A stretch of 64,000 bases of DNA from Marinimicrobium sp038419845 (GCF_038419845.1 NZ_JBCAQT010000001.1:186001-250000); one strand, 5' to 3'; shown: positions 26,583 to 35,115, numbered from the stretch's first letter. A program made the numbers and translations. Notes: generated by a model not told the origin, from the sequence alone.

Positions 26583-27410
26583 CTAGAACGGTATTTCTTC
26601 GTCGAAACCTGATGGTTTAGGTGCTTCTTGTTGCAAAGCATCCTCATTCTGTAAAAGCTCGTCGACACCCATTTCCGTTATACAATAAGCATAATAGTCA
26701 TATCCATACTGATGATTGGTATCGACAGTTTTACTGATAAAACCCATGCGCTCTAGTTTTACCAGCGATAACTGGAGAGCCGCCTCATTCAAGCCACGGA
26801 ATTTGCTTGAAATCGAATTAAAATCAAGGCCAACTGGGTCATTTGTGTGGCTTTGCAAGCAGGCCGCCAAAAACTTGTAGTCCTGTTCTTTTAATTCATA
26901 GTTCGTTGGGTTTGCGACAACCCTGTTAGATTCGGAAAGGGAGATATGGTTAATCAACCCTTGATTATCCACTTCGGCTTTTATCAATGAGCAGGCCCGG
27001 TTGGTTGCCGAAACTAAGTCTCCATCGGAACGGCTTGCGTCGTAATCGGCTGGAGTAACACCAAGTAAGTCTGTTGGAAGGTGCATGTCTACATCGCGTG
27101 GCTTCAGGACAAAAGATCGCGACTTTCCGATGGCACCAACAAAGAGACCCATCTCGAATATCACATTGTCCCTTACCACGTGCTCTTTTCTGCTTCGGAT
27201 TGTAGATACGTCATCGGGAGCGAATATAAACAGAGCAAAATCGACGAACGAAGATTTTTCAACAAGATCATCGATTGTCGTCGAGGAGAGCTTGAATGTT
27301 CCGTTCTTCCAAATGGTGATTTCAAATTCATGATCCAGGTTGACATTTACAGCCTCAGCAATCGATAGGCTCTCAGCTGATGATGCTATGAACAATCGAG
27401 GTTTTCTCAA
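26583..27410 (-). CDS. TIR-like (CAP12/Pycsar type) predicted NAD-hydrolase effector with C-terminal winged helix
   Basis: A 275-residue protein. Residues 1-125 match the predicted nucleotide-binding TIR-like family (PF10137) used as effector in CBASS and Pycsar anti-phage systems: P-R-L-F-I-A-S-S-A-E-S-L, then FKLSSTTIDDLVE, F-A-L-F-I-F-A-P-D-D-V, and VVRDNVIFEMGLFVG with E86 in the catalytic Glu position. Such domains cleave NAD. The rest (about 165-255) looks like a winged helix (LSLVKLERMGFISKT), not a STING, SAVED or cyclic-nucleotide sensor. No nucleotide cyclase gene is adjacent. The start codon is TTG at 27408-27410, 8 bp after GGAG. The AT-rich composition marks acquisition. Confidence 0.75.
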   Translation of the reverse strand: MRKPRLFIASSAESLSIAEAVNVNLDHEFEITIWKNGTFKLSSTTIDDLVEKSSFVDFALFIFAPDDVSTIRSRKEHVVRDNVIFEMGLFVGAIGKSRSFVLKPRDVDMHLPTDLLGVTPADYDASRSDGDLVSATNRACSLIKAEVDNQGLINHISLSESNRVVANPTNYELKEQDYKFLAACLQSHTNDPVGLDFNSISSKFRGLNEAALQLSLVKLERMGFISKTVDTNHQYGYDYYAYCITEMGVDELLQNEDALQQEAPKPSGFDEEIPF

Positions 27411-27507
27411 TTCTTGATCTCCATGGCTAATAGGGTGCTAACGACCGCAGAAGGGGCGAGATGTAGTGAGAGTCCATAGCCTGCAGTGGTTAGTTTCAGG
27501 TTTCGTC

Positions 27508-28821
27508 TTAATTTTCAGATTCATCGTCCTCGTCTTTCTTTCTAGGCAAAGTGTCGTGGATCCCAATCCAATCTCTTAATCTTTCATTGTCAATAGATGT
27601 TATGTTTCTTGCGCGATCTAAAATTTCCCTCAACCGGTCATCTTCCATATACGTAGCGCTGTTCAATCGATCTGCCATTTCTCGCCATCGTTGACTATCC
27701 ATAGATCGAATGCTGTTCATGCTGTCTGAAATTTCTTGCCATCGTTCATTATTGATGGATGGAATATTGTTGGTGTGAGCCAGTAACTCTCTCAGTCGTT
27801 CACCGCTGACTGACGAAGTTCCATAGGGATTCACTAGGTTGGAAAAATTCTTCGAGGTAAAGTAATCTAAGCTTTTTTTAGCGTGGGAGGTGCTCGCATC
27901 TTCAATAGAGCTTTCGCTTACATCAACAGCCAAGTTTGTTTTTCCATCTTCCAAAAACATCGAGGTGCTGTACATATGGAAGTTTTTGATATTCGTTTCT
28001 CGGTAAATCTCCGATTGTAACTCTGCTAAAGGACCAACGGTCTTTTTTCCGTTTGAGTTAATCTTATACCACCAATCTTCTTTAGCGTCATCGGTAATAA
28101 AAAACACATTTTCAACATCTTCACTTTTTGCTTTTGTGATCAACTGCTTCCAAAGTATAAGATCTCCATATTTCCTTTCGTAGTATAGTCCGTCATAGAA
28201 AAAGTGTGATTCATCGTCAGAATTTCCTTTTTCTGCGTCTTTAAATCCTGGGGGTATTTTTTTATTGAAGCGATCCTCGCCTTCCTTGTATACATTGTCC
28301 AGCCATTTTTGGCTTTCGGGTTTATCTCCAACTTTTCCTTCAAATAGTGCATTAAGTTTATCTCTGATCTCATCATGTGATCTTACGCATGGTTGTTCGC
28401 TATCCCAGTGCTGAACCGACTTTTTATAATTTGATATACTTTTGCTTATTTCCTTTTCTAATTTTTCAGTGTTGTCAAACAGCTTGGGGAAGCGACGTTT
28501 AAGAGCTAGCTTCTCAAAATCACCTTTAAACACGTTTTGTATTTTTTCTAAATTTTTTTCAATATCATTAAATACAATTTTTTCATTCCTTATGATACTC
28601 AATCTTCGCCTTTGATACTCCAGGCCGACATGATAAGGAATCCATAAGTTTTCATTAACTGCTTGCAATATGCCAAAGAAATCATCTCTAGTTTGTTTGG
28701 CGTATCCATACAGGTTAAGAAGGACATTTGTGTCAAACACAAAAAGCGTCTTTTCATCTTTCCACAGTTTTTCCAGTGTGGACTTTTCTATGCTGTAAAA
28801 CCCCTTAAAAGCGTCTTTCAT
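27508..28821 (-). CDS. PIN-like nuclease domain protein with 18-residue C-terminal repeats
   Basis: A 437-residue protein. The N-terminal half is a PIN-like domain (PF18476/DUF4935 type): FVFDTNVLLNLY with D30 and N32, E68 in Y-H-V-G-L-E-Y-Q, D in GDLILWKQLI, and D-D in F-F-I-T-D-D-A-K. These supply the acidic metal-binding centre of PIN RNases. A coiled, Lys-rich insert covers about 75-130. Residues 342-413 hold four tandem 18-residue repeats of pattern R-(L/W)-x-E-(L/I/M), followed by a fifth truncated unit, and the tail is acidic (KKDEDDESEN). It is the first of three AT-rich island genes, 97 bp before the TIR-like gene; joint function in defence is inferred. Confidence 0.75.
   Translation of the reverse strand: MKDAFKGFYSIEKSTLEKLWKDEKTLFVFDTNVLLNLYGYAKQTRDDFFGILQAVNENLWIPYHVGLEYQRRRLSIIRNEKIVFNDIEKNLEKIQNVFKGDFEKLALKRRFPKLFDNTEKLEKEISKSISNYKKSVQHWDSEQPCVRSHDEIRDKLNALFEGKVGDKPESQKWLDNVYKEGEDRFNKKIPPGFKDAEKGNSDDESHFFYDGLYYERKYGDLILWKQLITKAKSEDVENVFFITDDAKEDWWYKINSNGKKTVGPLAELQSEIYRETNIKNFHMYSTSMFLEDGKTNLAVDVSESSIEDASTSHAKKSLDYFTSKNFSNLVNPYGTSSVSGERLRELLAHTNNIPSINNERWQEISDSMNSIRSMDSQRWREMADRLNSATYMEDDRLREILDRARNITSIDNERLRDWIGIHDTLPRKKDEDDESEN
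27583..27798 (-). repeat. Four tandem 54-bp units encoding 18-residue repeats
   Basis: Four in-frame units in the PIN-like gene begin R-L-R-E-L-L, R-W-Q-E-I-S, R-W-R-E-M-A and R-L-R-E-I-L, each 18 codons apart. They share N/S-x-x-(S/Y)-(I/M) near their ends. DNA identity between units is limited, so the expansion is old or under protein-level selection. Confidence 0.8.
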
Positions 28822-28933
28822 CTAAGGCCCTTGATTAACTCTATGTTTGTAAATTGATTAGAGTGCGTCGCATATTCTCTTGTAAGTCCAACGGTATATT
28901 CAGCATTAAGGTGAGGTAATTAAATACGTCGAT

Positions 28934-29062
28934 CTAATATGTTCCCGAAAAATACCGAACTTCCTTTTTCAAAATTTTTGCCCAGTGTTCCGGGCCGGCA
29001 ACTTCCTCAATAAGATCCGCGCTGTTAAACGAGTCTTTACGTCTTCTTGCCACTGTATTCAT
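28934..29062 (-). CDS. Small unrecognised protein at the island edge
   Basis: A 42-codon ORF starting MNTVARRRKDSFNSADL and continuing I-E-E-V-A-G-P-E-H-W. It has a strong GGAGG ribosome site 9 bp before its ATG (29060-29062). The peptide is basic at the N-terminus and amphipathic after that. No family is recognised. It lies upstream of, and on the same strand as, the PIN-like gene, 112 bp away, so it could be the first gene of the island operon or a fragment left by insertion. Confidence 0.45.
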   Translation of the reverse strand: MNTVARRRKDSFNSADLIEEVAGPEHWAKILKKEVRYFSGTY

Positions 29063-29103
29063 GCTGGCTATCCTCCGCACCTATAGCGAGGGGGCGTCCA
29101 ATG

Positions 29104-29120
29104 CTAGGGAGTACTGCGAG
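29104..29120 (+). repeat. Partial repeat related to the 29-bp repeats, right edge of island
   Basis: CTAGGGAGTACTGCGAG resembles the core of copies A and B (C-T-T-GGGAGT-NN-TGCGAG) at 14 of 15 defined positions, in the same orientation. It lies between the island and nrdB. Confidence 0.4.
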
Positions 29121-29216
29121 CAATGCTCACTCGGGGAGGGCGCCACTGTTGTGGTTTGTGCTGGGGTGGCCATCCCTGGCCGCTGTTTTGGGGTTTTGGT
29201 AATGACGAGGCGAGGA

Positions 29217-30485
29217 TTAATCCCAGCTCAACGCACCACCGACCTGATACTCGGTCACGCGCGTTTCGAAGAAGTTCTTCTCTTTGCGCAGGTCCATGAT
29301 TTCGCTCATCCAGGGGAAGGGGTTCTGGGCGCCGGGGTATTGCTCTTTCAGGCCGAGCTGCGCGAGGCGGCGGTTGGCGATGAAGTGCAGGTACTCTTCC
29401 ATCATGCCGGCGTTCATGCCGAGCACGCCGCGGGGCATGGTGTCGCGGGCGTAGGCGATTTCCAGTTCGGTGCCTTCCAGGATCATCTGGGTGACTTCTT
29501 TCTGGAATTCCGGGGTCCAGAGGTGCGGGTTTTCCAGTTTGATCTGGTTGATGACGTCGATGCCGAAGTTCAGGTGCATGGACTCATCGCGGAGGATGTA
29601 CTGGAACTGTTCGGCCACGCCGGTCATTTTGTTACGACGGCCCATGGACAGGATCTGGCTGAAGCCGCAGTAGAAGAAGATGCCTTCGGTGACGGCGTAG
29701 AATGCGACCAGGTTGCGTAGCAGTTCCTGGTCGGCTTCCGGGGTGCCGGTGTTGAAGGTGGGGTCGCCCAGGGTCTGGGTGTGCTTGAGGCTCCAGGCGG
29801 CTTTGGCGGCCACGGAGGGCAGCTCGCGGTACATGTTGAACACTTCCGCTTCGTCCATGCCCAGGGACTCGATGCAGTACTGGTAGGCGTGGGTGTGGAT
29901 GGCTTCTTCAAACGCCTGACGCAGGATGTACTGGCGGCACTCCGGGTTGGTGATCAGCCGGTAGATGGCCAGTACCAGGTTGTTGGCGACCAGCGAGTCG
30001 GCGGTAGAGAAGTAGCCCAGGCTGCGCATGATGATGCGACGCTCGTCGTCGGTCAGCCCTTCGCGGCTTTTCCACAGGGAGATGTCCGCGGTCATGTTCA
30101 CTTCCTGGGGCATCCAGTGGTTGGCGCAGCCGTCCAGGTATTTCTGCCAGGCCCAGTCGTACTTGAAGGGCACGAGCTGGTTGAGGTCGGCGCGGCAGTT
30201 GATCATCTGCTTGTCGTCGACTTCGATGCGCGAGGCACCCATTTCCAGCTCTTCCAGGCCGGGGGCCACGTCCAGGTTGTCCAGCGCTTCGCGGGCAGCG
30301 GCGAGGGCGGCGTTGTCGCCTTCGGCCGCGGCTTCCGGTTTTTCGCCGGGCGCGGTGTCATAGCTGGCCGCGGGTTCTTTTACCTCGGGCGCTTTGGGCT
30401 CGGGTGGTTCTTTGAATTGTTGCGGGGCCGGTTTGGCTTTTTGCTGTGTTTCTTCGGCTGCGTCGAAATCATCCCAACTTAACAT
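29217..30485 (-). CDS. nrdB: Ribonucleoside-diphosphate reductase, beta subunit (class Ia)
   Basis: A 422-residue radical-generating subunit that works with the NrdA homologue to make deoxyribonucleotides. The iron ligands are visible in Q-A-F-E-E-A-I-H-T-H and DESMHLNFG, and the protein ends F-E-T-R-V-T-E-Y-Q-V-G-G-A-L-S-W-D, the flexible tail that docks on the alpha subunit with its conserved Tyr. Residues 1-85 are an unusual extra N-terminal stretch rich in Pro, Ala, Glu and Lys; the conserved fold begins near residue 100. The ATG follows AGGA. It is downstream of nrdA on the same strand with a 187-bp hairpin-rich spacer. Confidence 0.93.
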   Translation of the reverse strand: MLSWDDFDAAEETQQKAKPAPQQFKEPPEPKAPEVKEPAASYDTAPGEKPEAAAEGDNAALAAAREALDNLDVAPGLEELEMGASRIEVDDKQMINCRADLNQLVPFKYDWAWQKYLDGCANHWMPQEVNMTADISLWKSREGLTDDERRIIMRSLGYFSTADSLVANNLVLAIYRLITNPECRQYILRQAFEEAIHTHAYQYCIESLGMDEAEVFNMYRELPSVAAKAAWSLKHTQTLGDPTFNTGTPEADQELLRNLVAFYAVTEGIFFYCGFSQILSMGRRNKMTGVAEQFQYILRDESMHLNFGIDVINQIKLENPHLWTPEFQKEVTQMILEGTELEIAYARDTMPRGVLGMNAGMMEEYLHFIANRRLAQLGLKEQYPGAQNPFPWMSEIMDLRKEKNFFETRVTEYQVGGALSWD

Positions 30486-30672
30486 AGTGAATCATCCTGT
30501 TTTTTGGTTGGTGATCGGTGGCCGGGCGTGGAGCCCGGCGATCGTTGTTTGGTTTTTTTGGCGGATGCGCCTTAGGCTTATCCGCCCTACGGGAACGTTT
30601 TGTGCCGCGTAGGTTTTTTGCGTTTAACGCGGCCGGGTGGGGCCGCGTTGTGTTTGGTGGGCGGAGCCCACC
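30486..30672. other. Hairpin-rich nrdA-nrdB spacer with REP-like palindrome
   Basis: This 187-bp spacer contains four inverted repeats. They are CCGGGC/GCCCGG at 30523-30538, a REP-like GGCGGAT/ATCCGCC at 30560-30586, a perfect 9-bp stem AACGCGGCC/GGCCGCGTT at 30624-30647, and a GGTGGG/CCCACC stem at 30657-30672. These may limit read-through or protect mRNA ends, setting the ratio of alpha to beta subunit. Confidence 0.6.
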
Positions 30673-33618
30673 CTATTGGCAGGCATCGCAGTCTGGTTCA
30701 TCGATGGCGCAGGCTTTTGGTACTGGGGCCGGTCCGCCGTTGTTTGCACCGTTGCTGGCTGTGGCGCTCGCACTCGCACTGGTGGTGTTGGCTCCGCCTT
30801 CGTTGGATACGGCGTTGTGGTTGCCGGTGGTAATGGTCGACTTTTCGGTGGAGCTGGCGGCCAGGGCGCGCAGGTAGTAGGTGGTTTTCAGGCCACGGAA
30901 CCATGCCATGCGGTAGGTGATGTCCAGCTTCTTGCCGTTGGCGCCGGCGATGTAGAGGTTCAGGCTCTGGGCCTGGTCCAGCCACTTCTGCCGACGGCTG
31001 GCGGCGTCCACAATCCACTTGGGTTCCACTTCAAAGGCGGTGGCGTACAGCGCTTTGAGGTCATCCGGTACGCGGTCGATGGACTGTACGGTGCCTTCGG
31101 AGTACTTCAGGTCGTTGACCATGACGTTGTCCCAGAGGCCGCGCGCTTTCAGGTCGTGTACCAGGTAGGGGTTCACCACGGTGAATTCGCCCGAGAGGTT
31201 CGATTTCACGTACAGGTTCTGATACGTGGGCTCGATGGACTGGCTCACGCCAGTAATGTTGGCGATGGTCGCGGTCGGGGCGATGGCCATGACGTTGGAG
31301 TTGCGCATGCCCTGGGTTTTGACCTGCTCGCGCAGGGTATCCCAGTCCAGGGTCTGGCCCCGGTCCACTTCGATGTACTTCTCGCCGCGCGCTTTGGCCA
31401 AGCGGTCGATGGAGTCGATGGGCAGTACGCCCTGGCTCCAGAGCGAGCCTTCAAAGCTGGCGTAGCGGCCGCGCTCTTTGGCCAGTTCGCTGGAGGCCTT
31501 GATGGCGTGGTAGCTGATCGCTTCCATGGAGGTATCGGCAAAGTCCACGGCCTCGTCCGAGCCGTAGGCGATACGCTGGCGGTAGAGCGCGTCCTGGAAG
31601 CCCATCAGGCCCAGGCCGATGGGGCGGTGGCGCAGGTTGGAGTTCTTGGCCGAGTCCACCGAGTAGTAGTTGATGTCGATGACGTTATCGAGCATGCGGA
31701 TCGCGACCTTGACGGTCTGCGCCAGTTTTTCCTGGTTGAGCACGCCATCTTCCACGTGCTGGGCCAGGTTGACCGAGCCGAGGTTACACACGGCGATCTC
31801 TTCGTTGGCCTTGGTGTTCAGGGTGATCTCGGTGCACAGGTTGGAGGAGTGCACCACACCGGCGTGCTGCTGCGGGCTGCGCAGGTTGCAGGCGTCTTTG
31901 AAGGTAATCCAGGGGTGGCCGGTTTCAAACAGCATGCCCAGCATCTTGCGCCACAGGTCCAGCGCGCGTACGGTTTTGTACAGCTTCATTTCGCCGGTTT
32001 TGCACATGCGCTCGTATTCGCAGTAGCGCTCTTCAAAGGCTTCGCCGTAGAGGTCGTGCAGGTCGGGCGCGTCGTTCGGGGAGAAGAGGGTCCACTCTTC
32101 GTCGTCGAACACGCGCTTCATGAACAGGTCGGGGACCCAGTTGGCGGTGTTCATGTCGTGGGTGCGGCGGCGATCGTCGCCGGTGTTTTTGCGCAGCTCC
32201 ACAAACTCTTCGATGTCCAGGTGCCAGGTTTCCAGGTAGGCGCAGACCGCGCCTTTGCGCTTGCCGCCCTGGTTGACCGCCACGGCGGTGTCGTTGGCCA
32301 CTTTCAGGAAGGGGACGACGCCCTGTGAACGACCGTTGGTGCCTTTGATGTAGGCGCCCAGCGAGCGCACGGGGGTCCAGTCATTGCCCAGGCCGCCGGC
32401 GAATTTGCTCAGCATGGCGTTGTCCTGAATCGCGCCGTAGATGCCGTGCAGGTCGTCGGGCACGGTGGTCAGGTAGCAGGAGGACAGCTGCGGGCGCAGG
32501 GTGCCGGCGTTGAACAGCGTGGGAGTGGAGCTCATGTAGTCGAAGGAGCTCAGCAGCTTGTAGAACTCGATGGCGCGCTCTTCGCGGTTGTCTTCTTCCA
32601 CGGCCAGGCCCATGGCCACGCGCATGAAGAAGATCTGGGGCAGCTCGATGCGCACATCGTTGCTGTGGATGAAGTAGCGGTCATACAGGGTCTGCAGGCC
32701 CAGGTAGGTGAACTGCAGGTCGCGCTCGGCGATCAGGGCCTTGCCCATTTTCTCCAGGTCAAAGCTCAGCAGCTCCGGGGCGAGCAGCTCCAGCTCGACG
32801 CCTTTCTGGATGTAGGAGGACAGCGCCTGGGGGTAGTAGGTTTCCATTTCGGCCTGGGTGGCAAAGTCGGCCACACCCAGGAAGCTCAGCGCCTCGGCGC
32901 GCAGCTTGTCCATCAGCAGGCGGGCGGTGGCGTAGGTGTAGTTGGGCTCTTTTTCCACCAGGGTGCGGGCGGTGATCACCAGGGAGGTGTTCACATCGCG
33001 CAGGCTCACGCCCTCGTACAGGTTGCGCATGGCCTCGTCCAGAATGGCCTTTTCGCTCACGTCTTTCAGGCCCGCGCAGGCTTCGTTGACAATGGTGCGC
33101 AGCCGCTGGATGTCCAGGGGTGCGGTGCTGCCGTCATCCAGGGTGACGTTCAGCGTGGGGTATTCGGGGTCTTCTTCGGCCGGGGCGGCGGTGCCCGGCT
33201 GGTTCTCGGCGCGCAGGCGGGCGTGCTCTTCGCGGTAGAGGACGTAGTCGCGGGCAATCTTGTGCTCGCCCGAGCGCATCAGCACCAGCTCGACCTGGTC
33301 CTGGATCTCTTCAATGTGGATGGTGCCGCCGGAGGGCATCCGCCGCTTGAAGGTGGCGCTGATCTGGCTGGTGAGGTTGTCCACGGTCTCGCGCACGCGG
33401 CGTGAGGCGGCGGCGGTGCCGCCTTCCACCGCGAGAAAGGCCTTGGTCATGGCCACGGCGACCTTGCTCGGGTCGTAGGGCACCACGGTGCCGTTGCGCT
33501 TGATCACGCGCAGCTGGCCGGGGGCGGTGGCGGACAGGCTGGCGGCGCTGCGGCTGGAAGTATCCTGAGCTCCGGGTTGTGGCTGTGAGCTGGGGTTGGT
33601 ATCGGTCTCTGTGTGCAT
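30673..33618 (-). CDS. nrdA: Ribonucleoside-diphosphate reductase, alpha subunit (class Ia)
   Basis: A 981-residue catalytic subunit. An N-terminal ATP-cone (about residues 30-125: V-I-K-R-N-G-T-V-V-P-Y-D, then TIHIEEIQDQVELVLM) is followed by a second cone-like region and the catalytic barrel (CYLTTVPDDLHGIYGAIQDN, NLCTEITLN). The C-terminal tail carries a Cys pair (C-D-A-C-Q) for re-reduction by thioredoxin or glutaredoxin. The length exceeds the roughly 760 residues of the E. coli enzyme because of the extra cone region. The start at 33616-33618 is chosen for its GGAG ribosome site; an upstream in-frame start lacks one. NrdR-like and DnaA boxes lie upstream. Confidence 0.95.
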   Translation of the reverse strand: MHTETDTNPSSQPQPGAQDTSSRSAASLSATAPGQLRVIKRNGTVVPYDPSKVAVAMTKAFLAVEGGTAAASRRVRETVDNLTSQISATFKRRMPSGGTIHIEEIQDQVELVLMRSGEHKIARDYVLYREEHARLRAENQPGTAAPAEEDPEYPTLNVTLDDGSTAPLDIQRLRTIVNEACAGLKDVSEKAILDEAMRNLYEGVSLRDVNTSLVITARTLVEKEPNYTYATARLLMDKLRAEALSFLGVADFATQAEMETYYPQALSSYIQKGVELELLAPELLSFDLEKMGKALIAERDLQFTYLGLQTLYDRYFIHSNDVRIELPQIFFMRVAMGLAVEEDNREERAIEFYKLLSSFDYMSSTPTLFNAGTLRPQLSSCYLTTVPDDLHGIYGAIQDNAMLSKFAGGLGNDWTPVRSLGAYIKGTNGRSQGVVPFLKVANDTAVAVNQGGKRKGAVCAYLETWHLDIEEFVELRKNTGDDRRRTHDMNTANWVPDLFMKRVFDDEEWTLFSPNDAPDLHDLYGEAFEERYCEYERMCKTGEMKLYKTVRALDLWRKMLGMLFETGHPWITFKDACNLRSPQQHAGVVHSSNLCTEITLNTKANEEIAVCNLGSVNLAQHVEDGVLNQEKLAQTVKVAIRMLDNVIDINYYSVDSAKNSNLRHRPIGLGLMGFQDALYRQRIAYGSDEAVDFADTSMEAISYHAIKASSELAKERGRYASFEGSLWSQGVLPIDSIDRLAKARGEKYIEVDRGQTLDWDTLREQVKTQGMRNSNVMAIAPTATIANITGVSQSIEPTYQNLYVKSNLSGEFTVVNPYLVHDLKARGLWDNVMVNDLKYSEGTVQSIDRVPDDLKALYATAFEVEPKWIVDAASRRQKWLDQAQSLNLYIAGANGKKLDITYRMAWFRGLKTTYYLRALAASSTEKSTITTGNHNAVSNEGGANTTSASASATASNGANNGGPAPVPKACAIDEPDCDACQ

Positions 33619-33758
33619 GAACGTCTCCGCGTGCAATCTGAATTCCGTGACAATAGCCAGCAACCGGGGGGCGGCGACTGACTGGAAAAGGGTTGTAAGG
33701 TGGCTCTAAATGACTCTAACCGGGCGCAATCCGGGCTCGTGGGGCGGGCCCGGCAAAA

Positions 33759-33804
33759 CCCTATATATAGGGGTGCCTCTTGATTGCGATACAAGATAAT
33801 GCGC
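33759..33804 (-). promoter_or_regulatory. Pair of NrdR-like boxes upstream of nrdA
   Basis: The first box is the perfect palindrome CCCTATATATAGGG at 33759-33772. A second, degenerate box (ATACAAGATAATGCGC, 33789-33804) matches the ACACWATATATWGTGT consensus at about 11 of 16 positions. The centre-to-centre distance is 31 bp, the three-turn spacing known for NrdR pairs. Repression by NrdR when dATP is high is the expected role. Confidence 0.65.
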
Positions 33805-33843
33805 TTTTAGGCCAAATGCAAGCGGACAACCGCGGGGATCGGC

Positions 33844-33863
33844 TGTGGATAAAATGTGGGTAA
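33844..33863. promoter_or_regulatory. Two adjacent DnaA boxes upstream of nrdA
   Basis: TGTGGATAA at 33844-33852 is the exact complement of the DnaA box TTATCCACA, and TGTGGGTAA at 33855-33863 differs by one base. Both have the same orientation, 11 bp apart. In E. coli DnaA controls nrdAB, so this is a plausible cell-cycle input. The rest of the 515-bp gap to the next gene shows nothing else I can support. Confidence 0.6.
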
Positions 33864-34133
33864 AAGCGAAGGTCAGTGTTCGCTACTCTGTCGGGCGGGA
33901 AGATGGCCCGGCTGCGGGAACCGTTGGGTTTGTTGCCGGGTTTTGACGGCGAATAGATTTTTTTATTCTACCGATTTTCCCTGTTATCGCCAAAATTTTC
34001 ATTCACCGAAGAATACGGGGGGAGGAATACACTCCCGGGTGCTACCCGAGCGGTGGATATTGGGTACAATAGGGCGACAGACACGGTTGTATTACCGACA
34101 CGCTACCAACCCACACGCTATCAAAGGAACGCC

Positions 34134-35033
34134 ATGATCGCTGAACTGTTGGCCATTATGGCCCCACTGTTTATCGGCACGGCGATCGGCTATATCTGGG
34201 TGCGCACCGGAACCGACTACCCGTCCGATTTCGTCACCCGCGCGGTGATGAACATCGCCACCCCCTGCCTGATCGTCTCGGTCATGGCGCGTGTTGAGGT
34301 GGAGCCCCGCATCATGGGCGGTGTGGCGCTGGCCGCCGGGCTGGTGCTGGTCGGGATGCTGGTGCTGGGCTACCTGATCACCCGCTGGTTCAAGCTCGAG
34401 CCGGTCAACTACTTACCCTCCCTGTTGTTCCCCAACAATGGCAATCTGGGGCTGCCCCTGTGCCTGTTCGCCTTTGGTGAGACCGGTCTGGCCCTGGCGC
34501 TCGCCTCCTTTATGGTCATGATGCTCAGCACCTTTACCCTGGGCATCATGCTGGTCTCGCGCGCCGAGGGGGTCAACGAGCGTTTCGGGGCGCTGGCTAA
34601 ACAACCGGTGCTCTATGCCATGGTGCTGGCGGTGGTGCTGCTGCTCACTGATACGCCGCTGCCGCTCTGGCTGGGCAATACCGTGGATCTGCTCGGTGGC
34701 TTTGCCATTCCCTTGATGATCATGACCCTGGGGGTCTCCCTGGCGCGCCTGAAACTGGTGGCCTGGAAGCGCAGCCTGGGGTTCAGTCTGCTGCGGGTGC
34801 TCGGTGGCATGGTGCTCGGCTACGGCGCCGCGCGCCTGGTCGGCCTGGAGGGCGAGGCGCTGGGCGTGGCGGTGCTGCAGGCGGCCATGCCCGTGGCGAT
34901 TTTCAATTATCTGCTGGCCTTGCGCTATGATCGCCGGCCGCAGGAGGTGGCGGGCATGGTGCTGATTTCCACGCTGGTGGCCTTTATTGTGCTCCCGATT
35001 TTGTTGATGCTGGTGCTGCCTCTGGGGCAGTAG
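34134..35033 (+). CDS. AEC-family transporter (auxin-efflux-carrier fold)
   Basis: A 299-residue inner-membrane protein with about ten hydrophobic segments arranged as two inverted halves, typical of the AEC family (PF03547). Hallmarks are MNIATPCLIVSVMARVE in the first half, F-P-N-N-G-N-L-G-L-P-L (the conserved N-N-x-N/G region) and AVLQAAMPVAIFNYLLALRY in the second half. Bacterial relatives move malonate, malate or other organic acids, but substrate is not predictable. The ATG at 34134 is preferred over earlier in-frame codons because it follows AAAGGA and starts a membrane segment. It is followed by purU 82 bp downstream on the same strand. Confidence 0.88.
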   Translation: MIAELLAIMAPLFIGTAIGYIWVRTGTDYPSDFVTRAVMNIATPCLIVSVMARVEVEPRIMGGVALAAGLVLVGMLVLGYLITRWFKLEPVNYLPSLLFPNNGNLGLPLCLFAFGETGLALALASFMVMMLSTFTLGIMLVSRAEGVNERFGALAKQPVLYAMVLAVVLLLTDTPLPLWLGNTVDLLGGFAIPLMIMTLGVSLARLKLVAWKRSLGFSLLRVLGGMVLGYGAARLVGLEGEALGVAVLQAAMPVAIFNYLLALRYDRRPQEVAGMVLISTLVAFIVLPILLMLVLPLGQ

Positions 35034-35115
35034 TGGTGCGAAACCGCTTGAGCGTGTCAGCGGCTATCCAGTAGGCTTGCAGCCTTTGACCGATTTGCTG
35101 AACAGGATTTGATTC

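Noticed and set aside
30637..32328. Plus-strand open frame of about 560 codons opposite nrdA
   Set aside because: Antisense shadow of a conserved enzyme gene; repetitive Val/Gly/His-rich translation.
33781..33796. Anr/FNR box near nrdA starting TTGATTGCG
   Set aside because: Only the left half matches; the same bases are better explained as part of the second NrdR-like box.
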